Shown: positions 31,702 through 42,405, counted from the first letter of the stretch. The stretch: DNA of 64,000 bases from Solobacterium sp. (GCA_017469885.1 JAFUFO010000021.1:1-64000); one strand, 5' to 3'. Made by a program: numbers and translations. Notes: generated by a model not told the origin, from the sequence alone.

Positions 31702-33209
31702 TGAAGAAGCAGATTCAAAAACTGCTCGCTGCTGTGCTGGTGTTCAGCGCTGTGCTGACACCGGTTCATGCCGAGGGAAACGGGGAAAAGGAAGGCGGGG
31801 AAACCACTGCCGAGACAACGAAAACCGAGGAAACCGCGGAATCGGAAGAAACCAAAGAATCCGAGGAGACCGAAGCCCCTTCATCCTCCGGTGAAAACGA
31901 CTATTCCGACAATGAGTACTGGACCAATCTGTGTACCGGTCCAACGGAACTGACACAGGCTCAGAAGAGCCAGTGTATGGCTTATATTCAGACCAAGTCG
32001 AATTCCACAGCCAGCCTGAATGAGAAAATCAAGGAGATTGAAAGCCAGCGTGAGGCAATCAAGGCGGACATTCTTTACTATGCCGCCAAGGTCTCGGAAT
32101 ATCAGGCGCAGGCAGCGGCACTGAATACCGAAATTGCCGATATCAACGGTCAGATTGCGGTCAGCGAAAAGAAGATCGAGGATCTGACAAAGCGGATCGA
32201 AGAGAATCAGGCTCAGATCGATGCTGCACAGGAAAAGATCAAGGCACGCATGGTCATCCAGCAGCGTACGATGCGGCTGAATCAGTACCTTGACATTCTC
32301 ATGGGCGCAAGCACGTTTGAGAACTTTGTCCGTATCGCCAACGGTCTTTCAGATATCACTGCCTATGACACCAAGGTCATGGAAGATCTTGCGGATCTGA
32401 TTGAACAGCTGAACAAGGACAAAGCTGAAGTGGAAGCGGAGAAGGAACTTCTCCAGAAACGGAAAGACGAAGTCGTCGAAAAACAGAATGAATATCTGTC
32501 CCTGATGTATCAGGCGCAGGTCATTGAACAGGAATACCAGCAGCGGAGTGCCGACCTCGAAGCGGAAGGCAACCGTTATGCGGCGGAAATCGAAGAGATC
32601 CAGAAACTCATGGAGAGCATTTCCGAAAAACTCAATGAAGTCGTGGCGACAGCCGGCTGGACCTATCCGGTGCCGTCCGTTCATATCAATCCGTATGCCG
32701 GAACCTGGCACTATGCCAGCGGTGGTGTACACCTTGGCGGAGACTTCTCCGGCCCGGCCGGTTCGCGTGTTGTCGCGGTCGGTAACGGCGTCATCCTGCA
32801 TTCCGCAGACGGATGCAGCTCCGGCGGACTTGGCAACGGGTGCGGTGCCAATATCGGCGGCTCATGGGGCGGCGGAAACCAGGCCTATCTTCTGACAAAG
32901 ATCAATGGCGGTCTGTACGCCGTCAAGTATTTACATATGCTGCAGGGATCCGTTGTCGCAAAGGGAACCATTATCATGGCCGGCCAGCAGATCGGTCTTG
33001 TCGGTTCCACCGGAAACAGTTCCGGACCGCACTGCCATATCGAAGTGTTCTATCTCGGGCCTGCCGAGAACTTTACGGAATATGCGAAAAACTGGGATGG
33101 TGACCTCGCATTCGGATGCGGCTGGGGAAGCGCCGGTCTGTCCAGACTGTGTGAAAACGGCGCCGGTGCGCCGTGCCGTGTGAAGCCGGAATCCCTGTTC
33201 GGAGGATAA
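31701..33209 (+). CDS. PcsB/EnvC-like peptidoglycan hydrolase with M23 domain
   Basis: This 502-residue secreted protein has a signal peptide (residues 1-26, ending VHAEG), a Thr/Glu-rich linker (about 28-65), two long coiled-coil helices (about 95-320), and a C-terminal M23 (LytM) domain. The M23 metal ligands are intact: HLGGD and GPHCHIE. Such proteins are held inactive until FtsEX binds the coiled coil at the septum. The gene overlaps ftsX by 1 bp, giving a complete FtsEX-hydrolase operon. A short Cys-containing tail (SRLCENGAGAPC) follows the M23 domain. Confidence 0.92.
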   Translation: MKKQIQKLLAAVLVFSAVLTPVHAEGNGEKEGGETTAETTKTEETAESEETKESEETEAPSSSGENDYSDNEYWTNLCTGPTELTQAQKSQCMAYIQTKSNSTASLNEKIKEIESQREAIKADILYYAAKVSEYQAQAAALNTEIADINGQIAVSEKKIEDLTKRIEENQAQIDAAQEKIKARMVIQQRTMRLNQYLDILMGASTFENFVRIANGLSDITAYDTKVMEDLADLIEQLNKDKAEVEAEKELLQKRKDEVVEKQNEYLSLMYQAQVIEQEYQQRSADLEAEGNRYAAEIEEIQKLMESISEKLNEVVATAGWTYPVPSVHINPYAGTWHYASGGVHLGGDFSGPAGSRVVAVGNGVILHSADGCSSGGLGNGCGANIGGSWGGGNQAYLLTKINGGLYAVKYLHMLQGSVVAKGTIIMAGQQIGLVGSTGNSSGPHCHIEVFYLGPAENFTEYAKNWDGDLAFGCGWGSAGLSRLCENGAGAPCRVKPESLFGG

Positions 33210-33220
33210 GAAGCAATTTC

Positions 33221-34903
33221 ATGACACGAAACGTATCAGAAGAAAACGACGGACTGGAAGTGAGCCACGGGATTCCCGTGGAACGCTTTCAGTATGAAGA
33301 TGAACTGAATGAGCAGAATCAGCAGCTGAAGCGCGCTTCGCGCCGGCTGCGTATCCTGCTTGTGGCTTTCAGCGTGCTTGCGCTTCTGCTTGGCTGGCTG
33401 CTTGGAAGCTTCCGGCCGATTCCGTTCTTCAATGACGTCCGCCATGGCGTGACTGCGGTCACACAGGCGAAATCCAGCGAGAAGATTTCCAATGTCATGG
33501 GCGTCATGCGGCGTTACTGGTACTTCGCAGATTCCATTGAGGATATTGATACACGTCTTGTCGACCAGGCACTGGTCGGGATGACGACGAACGAAGAAGA
33601 CCCGCACACTGCATACATGTCCGCGGAAGAAATCCTGGACTTCACGCAGACCATCAACCGGGATTTTGTCGGTATCGGTGTGCAGTTCACAAATCTTGAA
33701 AACGGCCTTCAGCTGATCACCCGCGTCTTCCGGGATTCCCCGGCAGAGAAGGCGGGCGTGCAGGCCGGCGATATCATTCATTCCGTTGACGGAGTCATTA
33801 CCGAAAACAAGACGACGGATGAAATCAAGGAACTCGTACAGGGTGAAGAAGGAACCGTTGTGACAATCGTCTTCCAGCGGGAAGGCGAACTGATCACCCT
33901 GGATATCACCCGCGGAAAAGTTGGACATACCGTTGACGGCAGAGTCTGTGAAGACGGAATCGGAATGATCGCAATCGAGCAGTTCGGTGAAACCACGAAA
34001 GTGGAAGTACAGGAATTCCTCGACCAGTTTGCGGAAGAGGGCGCCACGAAGCTGATCATTGATCTGCGGGATGACGGCGGCGGATATCTGGAAGCGCTGC
34101 GCGGTGTCATCAGTCTGTTATTACCGGAAAACAAGGTATTCATTCAGCGGGAATATTCCAACGGCACAAAGGAAGTAAACAAGACGGACAGCGGTCAGTA
34201 TACGCAGTTCTCGCCGATCGTTCTGCTTGTCAATGAGAATACGGCAAGCGCTGCGGAGGCATTTACGCTTGGCCTGAAGGAAAACCGCGATGATGTGACG
34301 GTGATCGGAACCACCACGTACGGAAAGGGAAGCGTACAGGTCACGCAATATTTCGATGACGGAAGCGCGCTGAAATACACGGACAGTATCTGGAAGAGCC
34401 CCAACGGACGCTGGATCAATGACACCGGTATTGAACCGGATGAAACGATCGAACTTCATGAAGTGCTCAACACCTCCTACACCACACTGGAAGAGGATGA
34501 GTCATATGAACCGGATTCAGTCAGCCCGATCGTAAAGGAAGTCCAGCTCTGTCTTGATTTCCTTGGCTATGCGCCGGACCGCATGGACGGCTATTATTCC
34601 GCAAAGACCGAAGAACAGCTGCGGGCATTTGAAAAAGCCAATGGACTGGAAGAGAAAACCGTGATTGATAAGGACCTTTACGGAACGATGATTGCGGCGG
34701 TGATTCACGAATGGACCGTCAACGATGAAACGGACACCCAGTATCAGCGGGCGCTCGAAATTCTGCGCGGCATGGATGCAGCACAGGAACCGTCTGCGCC
34801 GGCAGAAAGCGGCGCATCGTCTTCTGCGGTGTCTTCGGATGCGCTGATGTATGAACCCGTCACGCCCGCAAAACAGCAGGAGGAACGCTATGGAACGATT
34901 TGA
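33221..34903 (+). CDS. ctpA: S41-family C-terminal processing peptidase
   Basis: This protein of about 560 residues has an N-terminal cytoplasmic part, one membrane helix (about 43-62, [17 protein letters not shown]), a PDZ domain (about 145-225), the S41 catalytic domain and a C-terminal PG_binding_1 domain (about 440-500). The catalytic Ser lies in NTASAAEAF and the Lys in TYGKGSVQ, so it should be active outside the membrane. It follows the hydrolase by 11 bp and overlaps uvrB. CtpA-type proteases trim or degrade envelope proteins, and the position suggests control of the FtsEX-hydrolase system. Confidence 0.92.
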   Translation: MTRNVSEENDGLEVSHGIPVERFQYEDELNEQNQQLKRASRRLRILLVAFSVLALLLGWLLGSFRPIPFFNDVRHGVTAVTQAKSSEKISNVMGVMRRYWYFADSIEDIDTRLVDQALVGMTTNEEDPHTAYMSAEEILDFTQTINRDFVGIGVQFTNLENGLQLITRVFRDSPAEKAGVQAGDIIHSVDGVITENKTTDEIKELVQGEEGTVVTIVFQREGELITLDITRGKVGHTVDGRVCEDGIGMIAIEQFGETTKVEVQEFLDQFAEEGATKLIIDLRDDGGGYLEALRGVISLLLPENKVFIQREYSNGTKEVNKTDSGQYTQFSPIVLLVNENTASAAEAFTLGLKENRDDVTVIGTTTYGKGSVQVTQYFDDGSALKYTDSIWKSPNGRWINDTGIEPDETIELHEVLNTSYTTLEEDESYEPDSVSPIVKEVQLCLDFLGYAPDRMDGYYSAKTEEQLRAFEKANGLEEKTVIDKDLYGTMIAAVIHEWTVNDETDTQYQRALEILRGMDAAQEPSAPAESGASSSAVSSDALMYEPVTPAKQQEERYGTI

Positions 34904-36863
34904 ACTGGTTTCTCCGTTTAAGCCGACCGGTGATCAGCCACAGGCGATCGATGCGCTTGTCAAAGGTCTTGAGGAAGGCAAAAAGGAACAGGTTCTCGAG
35001 GGTGCGACCGGTACCGGTAAAACCTTCACGATGGCAAATATCATCGAGCGGGTAAACCGCCCGACGCTTGTGTTTTCCCACAACAAAACACTGGCAGGAC
35101 AGCTGTACAGTGAATTCAAGGAACTCTTTCCCCATAACCGGGTAGAGTTTTTTGTCTCAAATTTTGACTATTATCAGCCGGAGGCATACATGCCGAAAAA
35201 TGACATGTATATCGAGAAGACGGCTGCGATCAACGAGGAACTCGACATGTTCCGGGAATCGACGCTCAACTCGCTTCTGGAGCGGAGAGATACAATCGTC
35301 GTCGCTTCGGTCGCATGTATTTATGCGGCAAGTGACCCGGCGCAGTACAAGGATATGTTCTTTACGATCCGGGTCGGTGAAAGCTATGACCGCAATGATC
35401 TTCTGCGGAAGTTCATCGATCTGCAGTACCGCCGCAACGATACGGATCAGACCCGCGGTACGGTGCGCGTGCGCGGCGATGTCATTGATGTGACCCCGAG
35501 TTATACGGATCAGTACAACATCCGCATTGAGATGTTCGGGGATGAGATCGAGCGCATTACGGAAATCGATCCGGTGACCGCGCATGTACAGAACGCATTC
35601 CAGTTCTACAACATCTTCCCGGCAAGCGGCTACGCCCGCAGCCGTGAACAGATGTTCCGGGCGTGTGCGGATATTGAGGAAGAACTGGAAGAGCGCCTGA
35701 AGTACTTCCGTGACAACAACAAGCCGCTCGAGGCAGAGCGTCTTGAACAGCGCACCCGCTTTGATGTGGAAGCACTGCGGGAAAACGGATACTGTTCGGG
35801 CATTGAAAACTATTCCATGCATATCGACGGCCGCAAGCCCGGCCAGCGGCCGTGGAATCTGTTTGATTACTTTCCGAAAGATATGCTGCTGATCGTGGAT
35901 GAGTCGCATGTATCGCTGCCGCAGATCCGCGGTATGTACAACGGTGACCGCCAGCGTAAGGAAACGCTTGTGGAATACGGATTCCGTCTTCCTTCCGCAC
36001 TGGAAAACCGTCCGATGCGGTTTGATGAATTTGAGACCATCGTTCCGCAGGTCATCTACTGTTCGGCGACACCGGGTGATTATGAACTCGAACATGTCGA
36101 CCATCAGGTGGTTGAACAGATCATCCGTCCGACCGGACTGCTTGATCCGAAAGTCATCGTCAAGCCGACCAGAGGGCAGGTGGATGATATCTGTGAACAG
36201 ATCGACATCCGCATTGCACGGAATGAGCGCATCCTCATCACAACGCTTACGGTCCGTATGGCGGAAGACCTGACGGATTACCTTAAGGACAGAGGCTACA
36301 AGGTTGCCTATCTCCACCACGAGACAAAGACACTGGAACGGACGGAAATCATCCGTGATCTGCGTCTTGGCAAAGTGGACATCATTGTCGGAATCAACCT
36401 CTTGAGAGAAGGTCTGGATATTCCGGAAGTCTCGCTTGTCTGCATCCTGGATGCGGATAAGGAAGGTTTCCTGCGAAGTGAACGCTCGCTGATTCAGACC
36501 ATCGGACGTGCCGCACGTAACGCATCCGGTGAAGTCCATATGTATGCGGATGTCATGACCGGAAGTATGGAACGTGCAATCCGGGAAACCGAGCGCCGGC
36601 GGGCGATTCAGGAAGCATACAACATTGAACACAACATCACACCGACAACCATTATCAAGCCGGTGGAAGATGCGATCCGCGGCAAGGAAACACGCGAGAT
36701 GGCCGCGAAGTACATCAAGAAGAAGGCAAAGATTGCCGCAAAGGACAAGGCAAAACTGATTGCGGATATGGAAGCCGAAATGCGCGAAGCCGCAGGAGCA
36801 CTCGACTTCGAGCGTGCAGCGGAACTCCGCGATATGATTTTCGAACTCAAATCAGAAGACTGA
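34890..36863 (+). CDS. uvrB: Excinuclease ABC subunit B
   Basis: This 657-residue protein is full length for UvrB. Visible are Walker A GATGTGKT, the damage-verifying beta-hairpin YYQPEAYMP, the DESH box [12 protein letters not shown], helicase motifs [16 protein letters not shown] and QTIGRAARN, and the C-terminal UVR motif ([14 protein letters not shown]) that binds UvrC. It verifies DNA damage in nucleotide excision repair. ATG 34890 follows AGGAGG and overlaps the ctpA end by 14 bp. uvrA is not adjacent in this window. Confidence 0.97.
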   Translation: MERFELVSPFKPTGDQPQAIDALVKGLEEGKKEQVLEGATGTGKTFTMANIIERVNRPTLVFSHNKTLAGQLYSEFKELFPHNRVEFFVSNFDYYQPEAYMPKNDMYIEKTAAINEELDMFRESTLNSLLERRDTIVVASVACIYAASDPAQYKDMFFTIRVGESYDRNDLLRKFIDLQYRRNDTDQTRGTVRVRGDVIDVTPSYTDQYNIRIEMFGDEIERITEIDPVTAHVQNAFQFYNIFPASGYARSREQMFRACADIEEELEERLKYFRDNNKPLEAERLEQRTRFDVEALRENGYCSGIENYSMHIDGRKPGQRPWNLFDYFPKDMLLIVDESHVSLPQIRGMYNGDRQRKETLVEYGFRLPSALENRPMRFDEFETIVPQVIYCSATPGDYELEHVDHQVVEQIIRPTGLLDPKVIVKPTRGQVDDICEQIDIRIARNERILITTLTVRMAEDLTDYLKDRGYKVAYLHHETKTLERTEIIRDLRLGKVDIIVGINLLREGLDIPEVSLVCILDADKEGFLRSERSLIQTIGRAARNASGEVHMYADVMTGSMERAIRETERRRAIQEAYNIEHNITPTTIIKPVEDAIRGKETREMAAKYIKKKAKIAAKDKAKLIADMEAEMREAAGALDFERAAELRDMIFELKSED

Positions 36864-36897
36864 GTCAATACAGTAACAGTCATAAGGGGAAAGTACT

Positions 36898-38802
36898 ATG
36901 GCAGATAAACTGGATTTTATGAGTGAACTTGCGAAAAGCGTTGACGCAAAGAAGCGGGGAGAAACCTCCTCCTTCGGAACGATCGACGATTTTGTGCCGC
37001 GCAACCGGAATGTTTCGGAAGAAGAATATGAAGCAGAGCCTAAGACAGAACCACGCAGAAAGCCGCGTCCTTCAAAGTCGGAGCCTCAGCCCGAGCCGGT
37101 AAGTGAACCGGAAGAATACGAGGAAGAGGAATACGAAGAAGGCGAAGAGTATGAAGAAGAGGAAGAACCGGTTTCTTCGCATAACATGTATGAAACTGCG
37201 GCATCTTCTCCCGCAAGCTTTGCGCAGGAAGAACGCGTGAAAGTGGAAAAACCGCAGTTCCGTCTGACTGGTCCGATGATCGGCGGAATCGTGGCAGCGC
37301 TTGCGCTTCTGTTATTCCTTATCTGGTTTTTCGCGCTTCGTTCCCCGATCGTTCTGCCGGACTTTACCGGAAAGACGCTGAGTGAAGTATCTGCCTGGGC
37401 CGCCCAGAACAAAATAGAAAGCACTGCCATTGCGAGAACCTATGAATACAGTCTGGAATATGACAGTGATGTCGTAATCTCACAGACTCCGGCCGGTGGA
37501 AAACGGGTAAAGAAAAACACCCCGATCACGCTCATCGTATCCCAGGGTGCCGATCCCAATGAGGAAATCCCGTTCCCGGATATCCGATCGATGACCTATG
37601 AGGAGCTGACAGACTGGAAGAACGAAAACAAGCTGACAAAGACAAAGATTTCAACGGAGTACAGCACCACAGTGGAAAACGGCGGTGTCATTGAATATGT
37701 TCTGAAGAATGTATCAGAGAATGAATTTACCCGCGGAAGCACTCTGACAATTCGCTGTTCAAAGGGACCGGCTCCGGCAGGGCAGGTGACGGTTGAAAAC
37801 TTTACCGGCAAAAACTATGCGGAAGCCATGACATGGGCAAACTCCAAGAAACTGAAGGTTGTACGGGAAGATGTGAATTCCGATACCGCAGACAACGGAG
37901 TAATCATTGCGCAGAATCCAAAAGCGGGGGCTTCGATGACAGAAGGCGATACCTTCACCATCACCGTATCCAAAGGCAAGGGCGTCAAGATTCCCAACCT
38001 TGTCGGTTATACCAAAGAACAGCTTGAGGCATGGTCTTCGGCGAAGGAAAACAATGTCGTAATTGTAAAGAAGTCTGTCTATAATGAAGCACCGCTCGGT
38101 TCTGTCATTGCGCAGGACAGAGCGCCCGGTTCTATTGTCGATGCCGGGGATGTGCTTCAGCTGACGATTTCCCTATACATGCCGATTCTTGAGACAAACT
38201 CCCGGGCATGGCTCGGCAAGGACTACCTTGAACTGCACGCATGGTGTGATGATGTGAACTACAACGGTGCAGATATTCAGGCCGGAATGTGGGGAGACTG
38301 GCAGTATCCGACCTGCAGTGACGAATATCCTACACCGGGTCAGATTGTCCGGTATGCATGTTATTACGGCACCAGTGATCAGGCAGACGGATGCGGAAGA
38401 CCGCTGAATAACTACAGCCGCATCAACTACCAGATTTCGAGTGGTGCATGTACGGTTGCGACACCGACACCGGAGCCGACGGATACACCTAATCCTGTTA
38501 CCGTTGCTGTGCTCAGTACAACAGATCTTTCGTCTCTGGATTCCATCATTTCTTTCTGCAAATCAAATGGCAATAAATTTGAAATGGGTTCTGGGAAACC
38601 TCCTGTTGAAGTCACAAATATTGTGGTAAAAGTTGAAGGCATTGACCATTACTATGTGACCGATGAGAGCTTCCAGCTTCCTGTCGAAAACAATAAAAAG
38701 ATTACTATTTGGTACAATGGCAGCATCAATCCTGATCAGGAAGAAAAGAAAGAGGAAACAACTACAGCCGAGAGTGCTTCTCCGAGCCCCACGGCAGAAT
38801 AA
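36898..38802 (+). CDS. Membrane-anchored PASTA-repeat protein without kinase domain
   Basis: This 634-residue protein has a cytoplasmic N-terminus of about 125 residues rich in Glu, Tyr and Pro (EEYEEGEEYEEEEEP), one membrane helix (about 127-147, IGGIVAALALLLFLIWFF) and an extracellular part with four PASTA repeats (starting near 150, 220, 285 and 350). A region with four Cys (AWCDDV, TCSDEY, YACYYG, DGCGRP) and a further PASTA-like end follow. PASTA domains bind muropeptides or beta-lactams and usually sit on Ser/Thr kinases or PBP2x. Here the kinase is absent. The tyrosine/acid tail could contact a cytoplasmic partner. An FtsX-like ABC pair follows. Confidence 0.87.
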   Translation: MADKLDFMSELAKSVDAKKRGETSSFGTIDDFVPRNRNVSEEEYEAEPKTEPRRKPRPSKSEPQPEPVSEPEEYEEEEYEEGEEYEEEEEPVSSHNMYETAASSPASFAQEERVKVEKPQFRLTGPMIGGIVAALALLLFLIWFFALRSPIVLPDFTGKTLSEVSAWAAQNKIESTAIARTYEYSLEYDSDVVISQTPAGGKRVKKNTPITLIVSQGADPNEEIPFPDIRSMTYEELTDWKNENKLTKTKISTEYSTTVENGGVIEYVLKNVSENEFTRGSTLTIRCSKGPAPAGQVTVENFTGKNYAEAMTWANSKKLKVVREDVNSDTADNGVIIAQNPKAGASMTEGDTFTITVSKGKGVKIPNLVGYTKEQLEAWSSAKENNVVIVKKSVYNEAPLGSVIAQDRAPGSIVDAGDVLQLTISLYMPILETNSRAWLGKDYLELHAWCDDVNYNGADIQAGMWGDWQYPTCSDEYPTPGQIVRYACYYGTSDQADGCGRPLNNYSRINYQISSGACTVATPTPEPTDTPNPVTVAVLSTTDLSSLDSIISFCKSNGNKFEMGSGKPPVEVTNIVVKVEGIDHYYVTDESFQLPVENNKKITIWYNGSINPDQEEKKEETTTAESASPSPTAE

Positions 38803-38864
38803 AGACAAAACACTTAGAAACTGCTTCTTCTAAAACATAGTTATTTAAACAATGGAGGAACGCA

Positions 38865-40406
38865 ATGAATTTCTTTCAGCGCGCTATACGATATGTCAGA
38901 CGAAAACCATCCAAGTCGTTGCTACTGACGATTACATTCTTTCTTATTGGCAATCTGGTCATTCTCGGACTTGGTGTATCGCAGGCCGCAGAAAACGCGA
39001 AGGTGCTGACACGTAAGAAGATGCGTGCAGTCGTCAGTTATGAAGTGGACTATGATAAGTTCTGGGCGTATGTCGACAGTCTTACGGACTCCGATGAAGC
39101 GGAAAAGGCATGGAATAATTCGCCGAAGATTGACCGGAACACCGCAGTTGCGCTGACGGATGATCCGCGTGTTGTGGCATTCAACTATATGACAACGAAT
39201 GTCGTATACGGAAAAGATGTGGAATCGGTACCGCTCGGCAACGAAGAAGAGCGCGGGAATTCCGACAGCAGTTATGTCGAGCCGAACCTGATGATCTATG
39301 CCAATATGTTTCCGGACATGCTGGAACTGCACGAAGGAACCTATACCGTTACCGATGGGCGCTGGTATAACCAGAATGAAATCGATGATGCGGCTCCGGT
39401 CGTTCTGATCACAGAAGAACTTGCCGACCAGAACAGTCTGCGGGTAGGAGATACCCTGACCATCACAAGCACCGATCCGAATGACTTCAAGAACAACGCT
39501 GCGGCTTACACCAATGCGAATGTGACAGAAGAGGATACGCAGTTTGATCTCGAGATCATCGGTATTTATTCCACTGTGGAGAATGTCGATCCCAACTCGG
39601 AAAGCTTCCGGTGGATGTCTCCTTATGAGTCTCCGAAGAATCGCATTCAGATGCCGATGACGACAATGGCGGATATCATGGTTTCCACTGCAGAAATCAG
39701 TTCGAAGGTTCATCCGGAATGGTACGCAGACCTGGATCTGGATGCCGCCCGTGAGAATGCGATGACACCGGGCAGAATCATTTATCTGCTGGACGATCCG
39801 CTGAATGTGGATGCCTTTGTCGCAGAGAATCAGGGCCGGCTTGGCGAATATACCAAACTGAACGCAAACAACGATACATTCCGCAAGATGGCTCGTCCGC
39901 TGGATACGATGAGTTTCTTTGCGGGTATCGTCGTATGGATCGTTGTGGTCAACGCGATTGTCATCATCTCCCTGGTCACTGCACTGACGCTGAAGACCAG
40001 AGAGTATGAAATCGGTGTTCTGCTTTCCATCGGCGTATCCAAACTGAAGGTTGTCGGACAGCTTTTCCTTGAACTGATCATTGTCGCATTTATCGGCTTT
40101 GCGCTGGCATCGGTCAGCGGAAGCCTGATGGCCGGCCGGGTCGGTGACATGGTGCTGGATTTCCAGACCACATCCGAGGCACAGTACGAGGAACAGGATT
40201 CCGGCTATGTATTTGTGAACTCCACCGATTACTTTACTTCTGTAACCCAGGATGATCTGTTGGCGGAATACCACGTCAGTGTTTCACCGCTGCTGATCGG
40301 TGAAATCTTCCTGCTTGGCACCGGCGTCGTTCTGATTGCCATCGTCATTCCTTCCTTCATGATCATGCGTCTGAATCCGAAACAGATTCTTCTTGAACAG
40401 AACTGA
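38865..40406 (+). CDS. FtsX/MacB-like ABC transporter permease
   Basis: This 513-residue protein has the four-helix MacB/FtsX topology: one N-terminal helix (LLLTITFFLIGNLVILGLG), a large extracellular domain (about 45-345), and three helices in the last 150 residues (VWIVVVNAIVIISLVTAL, LFLELIIVAFIGFALASV and a final one ending FMIMRL). The KTREYEIGVLLSIGVSK loop after helix 2 is typical. It starts at ATG 38865 behind GGAGG and is followed 11 bp later by its ATPase. Such pairs usually move signals or lipid/peptide cargo at the envelope. Confidence 0.88.
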   Translation: MNFFQRAIRYVRRKPSKSLLLTITFFLIGNLVILGLGVSQAAENAKVLTRKKMRAVVSYEVDYDKFWAYVDSLTDSDEAEKAWNNSPKIDRNTAVALTDDPRVVAFNYMTTNVVYGKDVESVPLGNEEERGNSDSSYVEPNLMIYANMFPDMLELHEGTYTVTDGRWYNQNEIDDAAPVVLITEELADQNSLRVGDTLTITSTDPNDFKNNAAAYTNANVTEEDTQFDLEIIGIYSTVENVDPNSESFRWMSPYESPKNRIQMPMTTMADIMVSTAEISSKVHPEWYADLDLDAARENAMTPGRIIYLLDDPLNVDAFVAENQGRLGEYTKLNANNDTFRKMARPLDTMSFFAGIVVWIVVVNAIVIISLVTALTLKTREYEIGVLLSIGVSKLKVVGQLFLELIIVAFIGFALASVSGSLMAGRVGDMVLDFQTTSEAQYEEQDSGYVFVNSTDYFTSVTQDDLLAEYHVSVSPLLIGEIFLLGTGVVLIAIVIPSFMIMRLNPKQILLEQN

Positions 40407-40417
40407 GGCTGAAGTCT

Positions 40418-41092
40418 ATGAGTACAATACTGAAACTGGAAAATATCTGTTACGGGTATACCGACGGTAGCTATAAGCGTGAGATTCTCAAGCATCTTTC
40501 CTATGAATTTGAAGAGGGAACCTTCTATACGATTCTCGGTCCGTCCGGCTCCGGAAAGACCACATTGCTTTCCATCATGGCAGGACTGGACAAACAGGAA
40601 GAAGGAAAGATCTACTACCAGGGAGAAGACATCGACGCCATGGGACTGTATAAATACCGCAGAAACAAGATCGGTGTCGTCTTTCAGTCCTATAACCTGG
40701 TCAGTTATCTGACCGGTCTGGAAAACATCCTGCTCGCAATGACAGAGACCGATAACCCGATTCCGAAGAACCGCACGGAACTTGCCTATGCACTGCTCAA
40801 CATGGTCGGCATCGCCGATACCAAGGCAGAGCGTATGGTTACGCATCTTTCCGGCGGTGAACAGCAGCGTATTGCGATTGCCCGGGCGATTGCCGGAAAC
40901 GTGGATCTCATCTTCGCGGATGAGCCGACCGGAAACCTCGATACCGCGACCGAACAGGAAATCATCCGGCTGTTTCAGATGTTATCGGAACGGTATGGAA
41001 AAACCATCATTGCGGTAACCCACTCCAATGAAGTTTCAAAGTTCAGCGATCATCGTGTACTTTTGAAAAATGGAGTGCTGAATGACCTCTAA
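40418..41092 (+). CDS. MacB-type ABC transporter ATP-binding protein
   Basis: This 224-residue ATPase has Walker A GPSGSGKTT, Q-loop VVFQSYNLV, signature HLSGGEQQRIAIARAI, Walker B LIFADEPTGNLDT and H-loop VTHS. It belongs to the LolD/MacB/BceA group that pairs with FtsX-like permeases, here the gene just upstream. The short C-terminus (SDHRVLLKNGVLNDL) is typical. A terminator hairpin follows 8 bp after the stop. Confidence 0.92.
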   Translation: MSTILKLENICYGYTDGSYKREILKHLSYEFEEGTFYTILGPSGSGKTTLLSIMAGLDKQEEGKIYYQGEDIDAMGLYKYRRNKIGVVFQSYNLVSYLTGLENILLAMTETDNPIPKNRTELAYALLNMVGIADTKAERMVTHLSGGEQQRIAIARAIAGNVDLIFADEPTGNLDTATEQEIIRLFQMLSERYGKTIIAVTHSNEVSKFSDHRVLLKNGVLNDL

Positions 41093-41100
41093 AAGCATGT

Positions 41101-41128
41101 AAAATACTCTCTAGTGGGAGAGTATTTT
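41101..41128 (+). terminator. Terminator hairpin that also carries the metY ribosome binding site
   Basis: AAAATACTCTC pairs with GGAGAGTATTTT (loop TAGTG region) and ends in a T-run directly before the metY ATG at 41131. The only Shine-Dalgarno-like sequence for metY (GGGAG) is inside the 3' arm. Confidence 0.75.
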
Positions 41129-41130
41129 TT

Positions 41131-42405
41131 ATGAAACAGGAAACGAAATGCATTCAGGCGGGCTATACCCCCGCAAACGGCGAATCCCGGATGATTCCGA
41201 TCGTCCAGAGCACAACGTTCAAGTACGACACCAGCGAAGAAATGGGCAAGCTCTTCGATCTTGAGAAAGAGGGCTACTTCTATACCCGTCTTCAGAATCC
41301 GACCAATGACTATGTCGCAAAGAAGATTGCGGCACTGGAAGGCGGAACCGCCGCGATGCTGACGGCGAGCGGACAGGCCGCAAGTTTCTATTCGGTATTC
41401 AATCTTGCCGGCGCAGGCGATCATGTGGTTTCCTCTGCCGCAATTTACGGCGGAACATACAATCTCTTCAATGTGACCATGCGCCGCATGGGTATTGAGT
41501 TCACCTTTGTCGATCCCGACTGCAGTGAGGAAGAACTGGAAGCCGCATTTAAGGAGAATACCAAGTGTGTGTTCGGCGAAACGATTGCCAATCCGGCACT
41601 GACCGTATTTGATATCGAGCGCTTCGCAAACGCGGCGCATAAGCATGGGGTACCGCTGATCGTAGACAATACGTTCGCAACACCGATCAACTGCCGTCCG
41701 TTTGAATGGGGCGCGGATATCGTCACCCACAGCACCACAAAATATATGGACGGCCATGACATGACCGTCGGCGGCGTCATCGTTGACTCCGGCAACTTTG
41801 ACTGGATGGCGCACAAGGATAAATTCCCGGGTCTTACCGAACCGGATGAATCCTATCACGGTGTAACCTATGCCGAGCGGTTCGGACAGGGCGGCGCATA
41901 TATCACAAAGGCAACCAGCCAGCTGATGCGCGACCTCGGTTCCATTCAGGCACCGATGAACGCCTATCTGCTCAATGCGGGTCTCGAAAGTCTTGCGGTG
42001 CGCATGGAACGCCATTGCGCCAATGCACAGAAGGTTGCGGAGTATCTTGAAGCACACGAAAAGGTCGCCTGGGTCAACTATCCGGGCCTGCCTTCCAACA
42101 AATACTATGAGCGGGCGAAGAAATACATGCCCAACGGCACCTGCGGTGTCATTTCCTTCGGCGTCAAGGGCGGCCGTCCTGCGGCAGAGACCTTCATGAG
42201 TCATCTGAAGGTCGCGATGATCGCAACCCATGTCGCAGATGCGCATACCTGTGTCCTGCATCCGGCATCCTCCACACACCGCCAGATGAGTGATGAGGAA
42301 CTGATCGCGGCCGGTGTCGGACCGGATCTTGTCCGTCTGTCTGTCGGTATCGAACATGTCGATGACATCCTTGCCGATCTCGAGCAGGCCCTTGCGGCGA
42401 TCTGA
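41131..42405 (+). CDS. metY: O-acetylhomoserine/O-acetylserine sulfhydrylase (Cys/Met metabolism PLP enzyme)
   Basis: This 424-residue enzyme has the length of MetY-type enzymes (longer than MetB/MetC). Features are TKCIQAGYTP at the start, YFYTRLQNPTND, the PLP-phosphate region TASGQAASFYS, and the Schiff-base Lys in HSTTKYMDGHDMTVGG. The C-terminal EHVDDILADLEQAL is standard. It makes homocysteine or cysteine from the O-acetyl ester and sulfide or thiol. No SAM riboswitch or S-box leader is seen; the start codon abuts a terminator-like hairpin instead. Confidence 0.92.
   Translation: MKQETKCIQAGYTPANGESRMIPIVQSTTFKYDTSEEMGKLFDLEKEGYFYTRLQNPTNDYVAKKIAALEGGTAAMLTASGQAASFYSVFNLAGAGDHVVSSAAIYGGTYNLFNVTMRRMGIEFTFVDPDCSEEELEAAFKENTKCVFGETIANPALTVFDIERFANAAHKHGVPLIVDNTFATPINCRPFEWGADIVTHSTTKYMDGHDMTVGGVIVDSGNFDWMAHKDKFPGLTEPDESYHGVTYAERFGQGGAYITKATSQLMRDLGSIQAPMNAYLLNAGLESLAVRMERHCANAQKVAEYLEAHEKVAWVNYPGLPSNKYYERAKKYMPNGTCGVISFGVKGGRPAAETFMSHLKVAMIATHVADAHTCVLHPASSTHRQMSDEELIAAGVGPDLVRLSVGIEHVDDILADLEQALAAI

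Noticed and set aside
35157-36632. 491-codon minus-strand frame opposite uvrB
   Set aside because: Antisense shadow with no recognisable domain.
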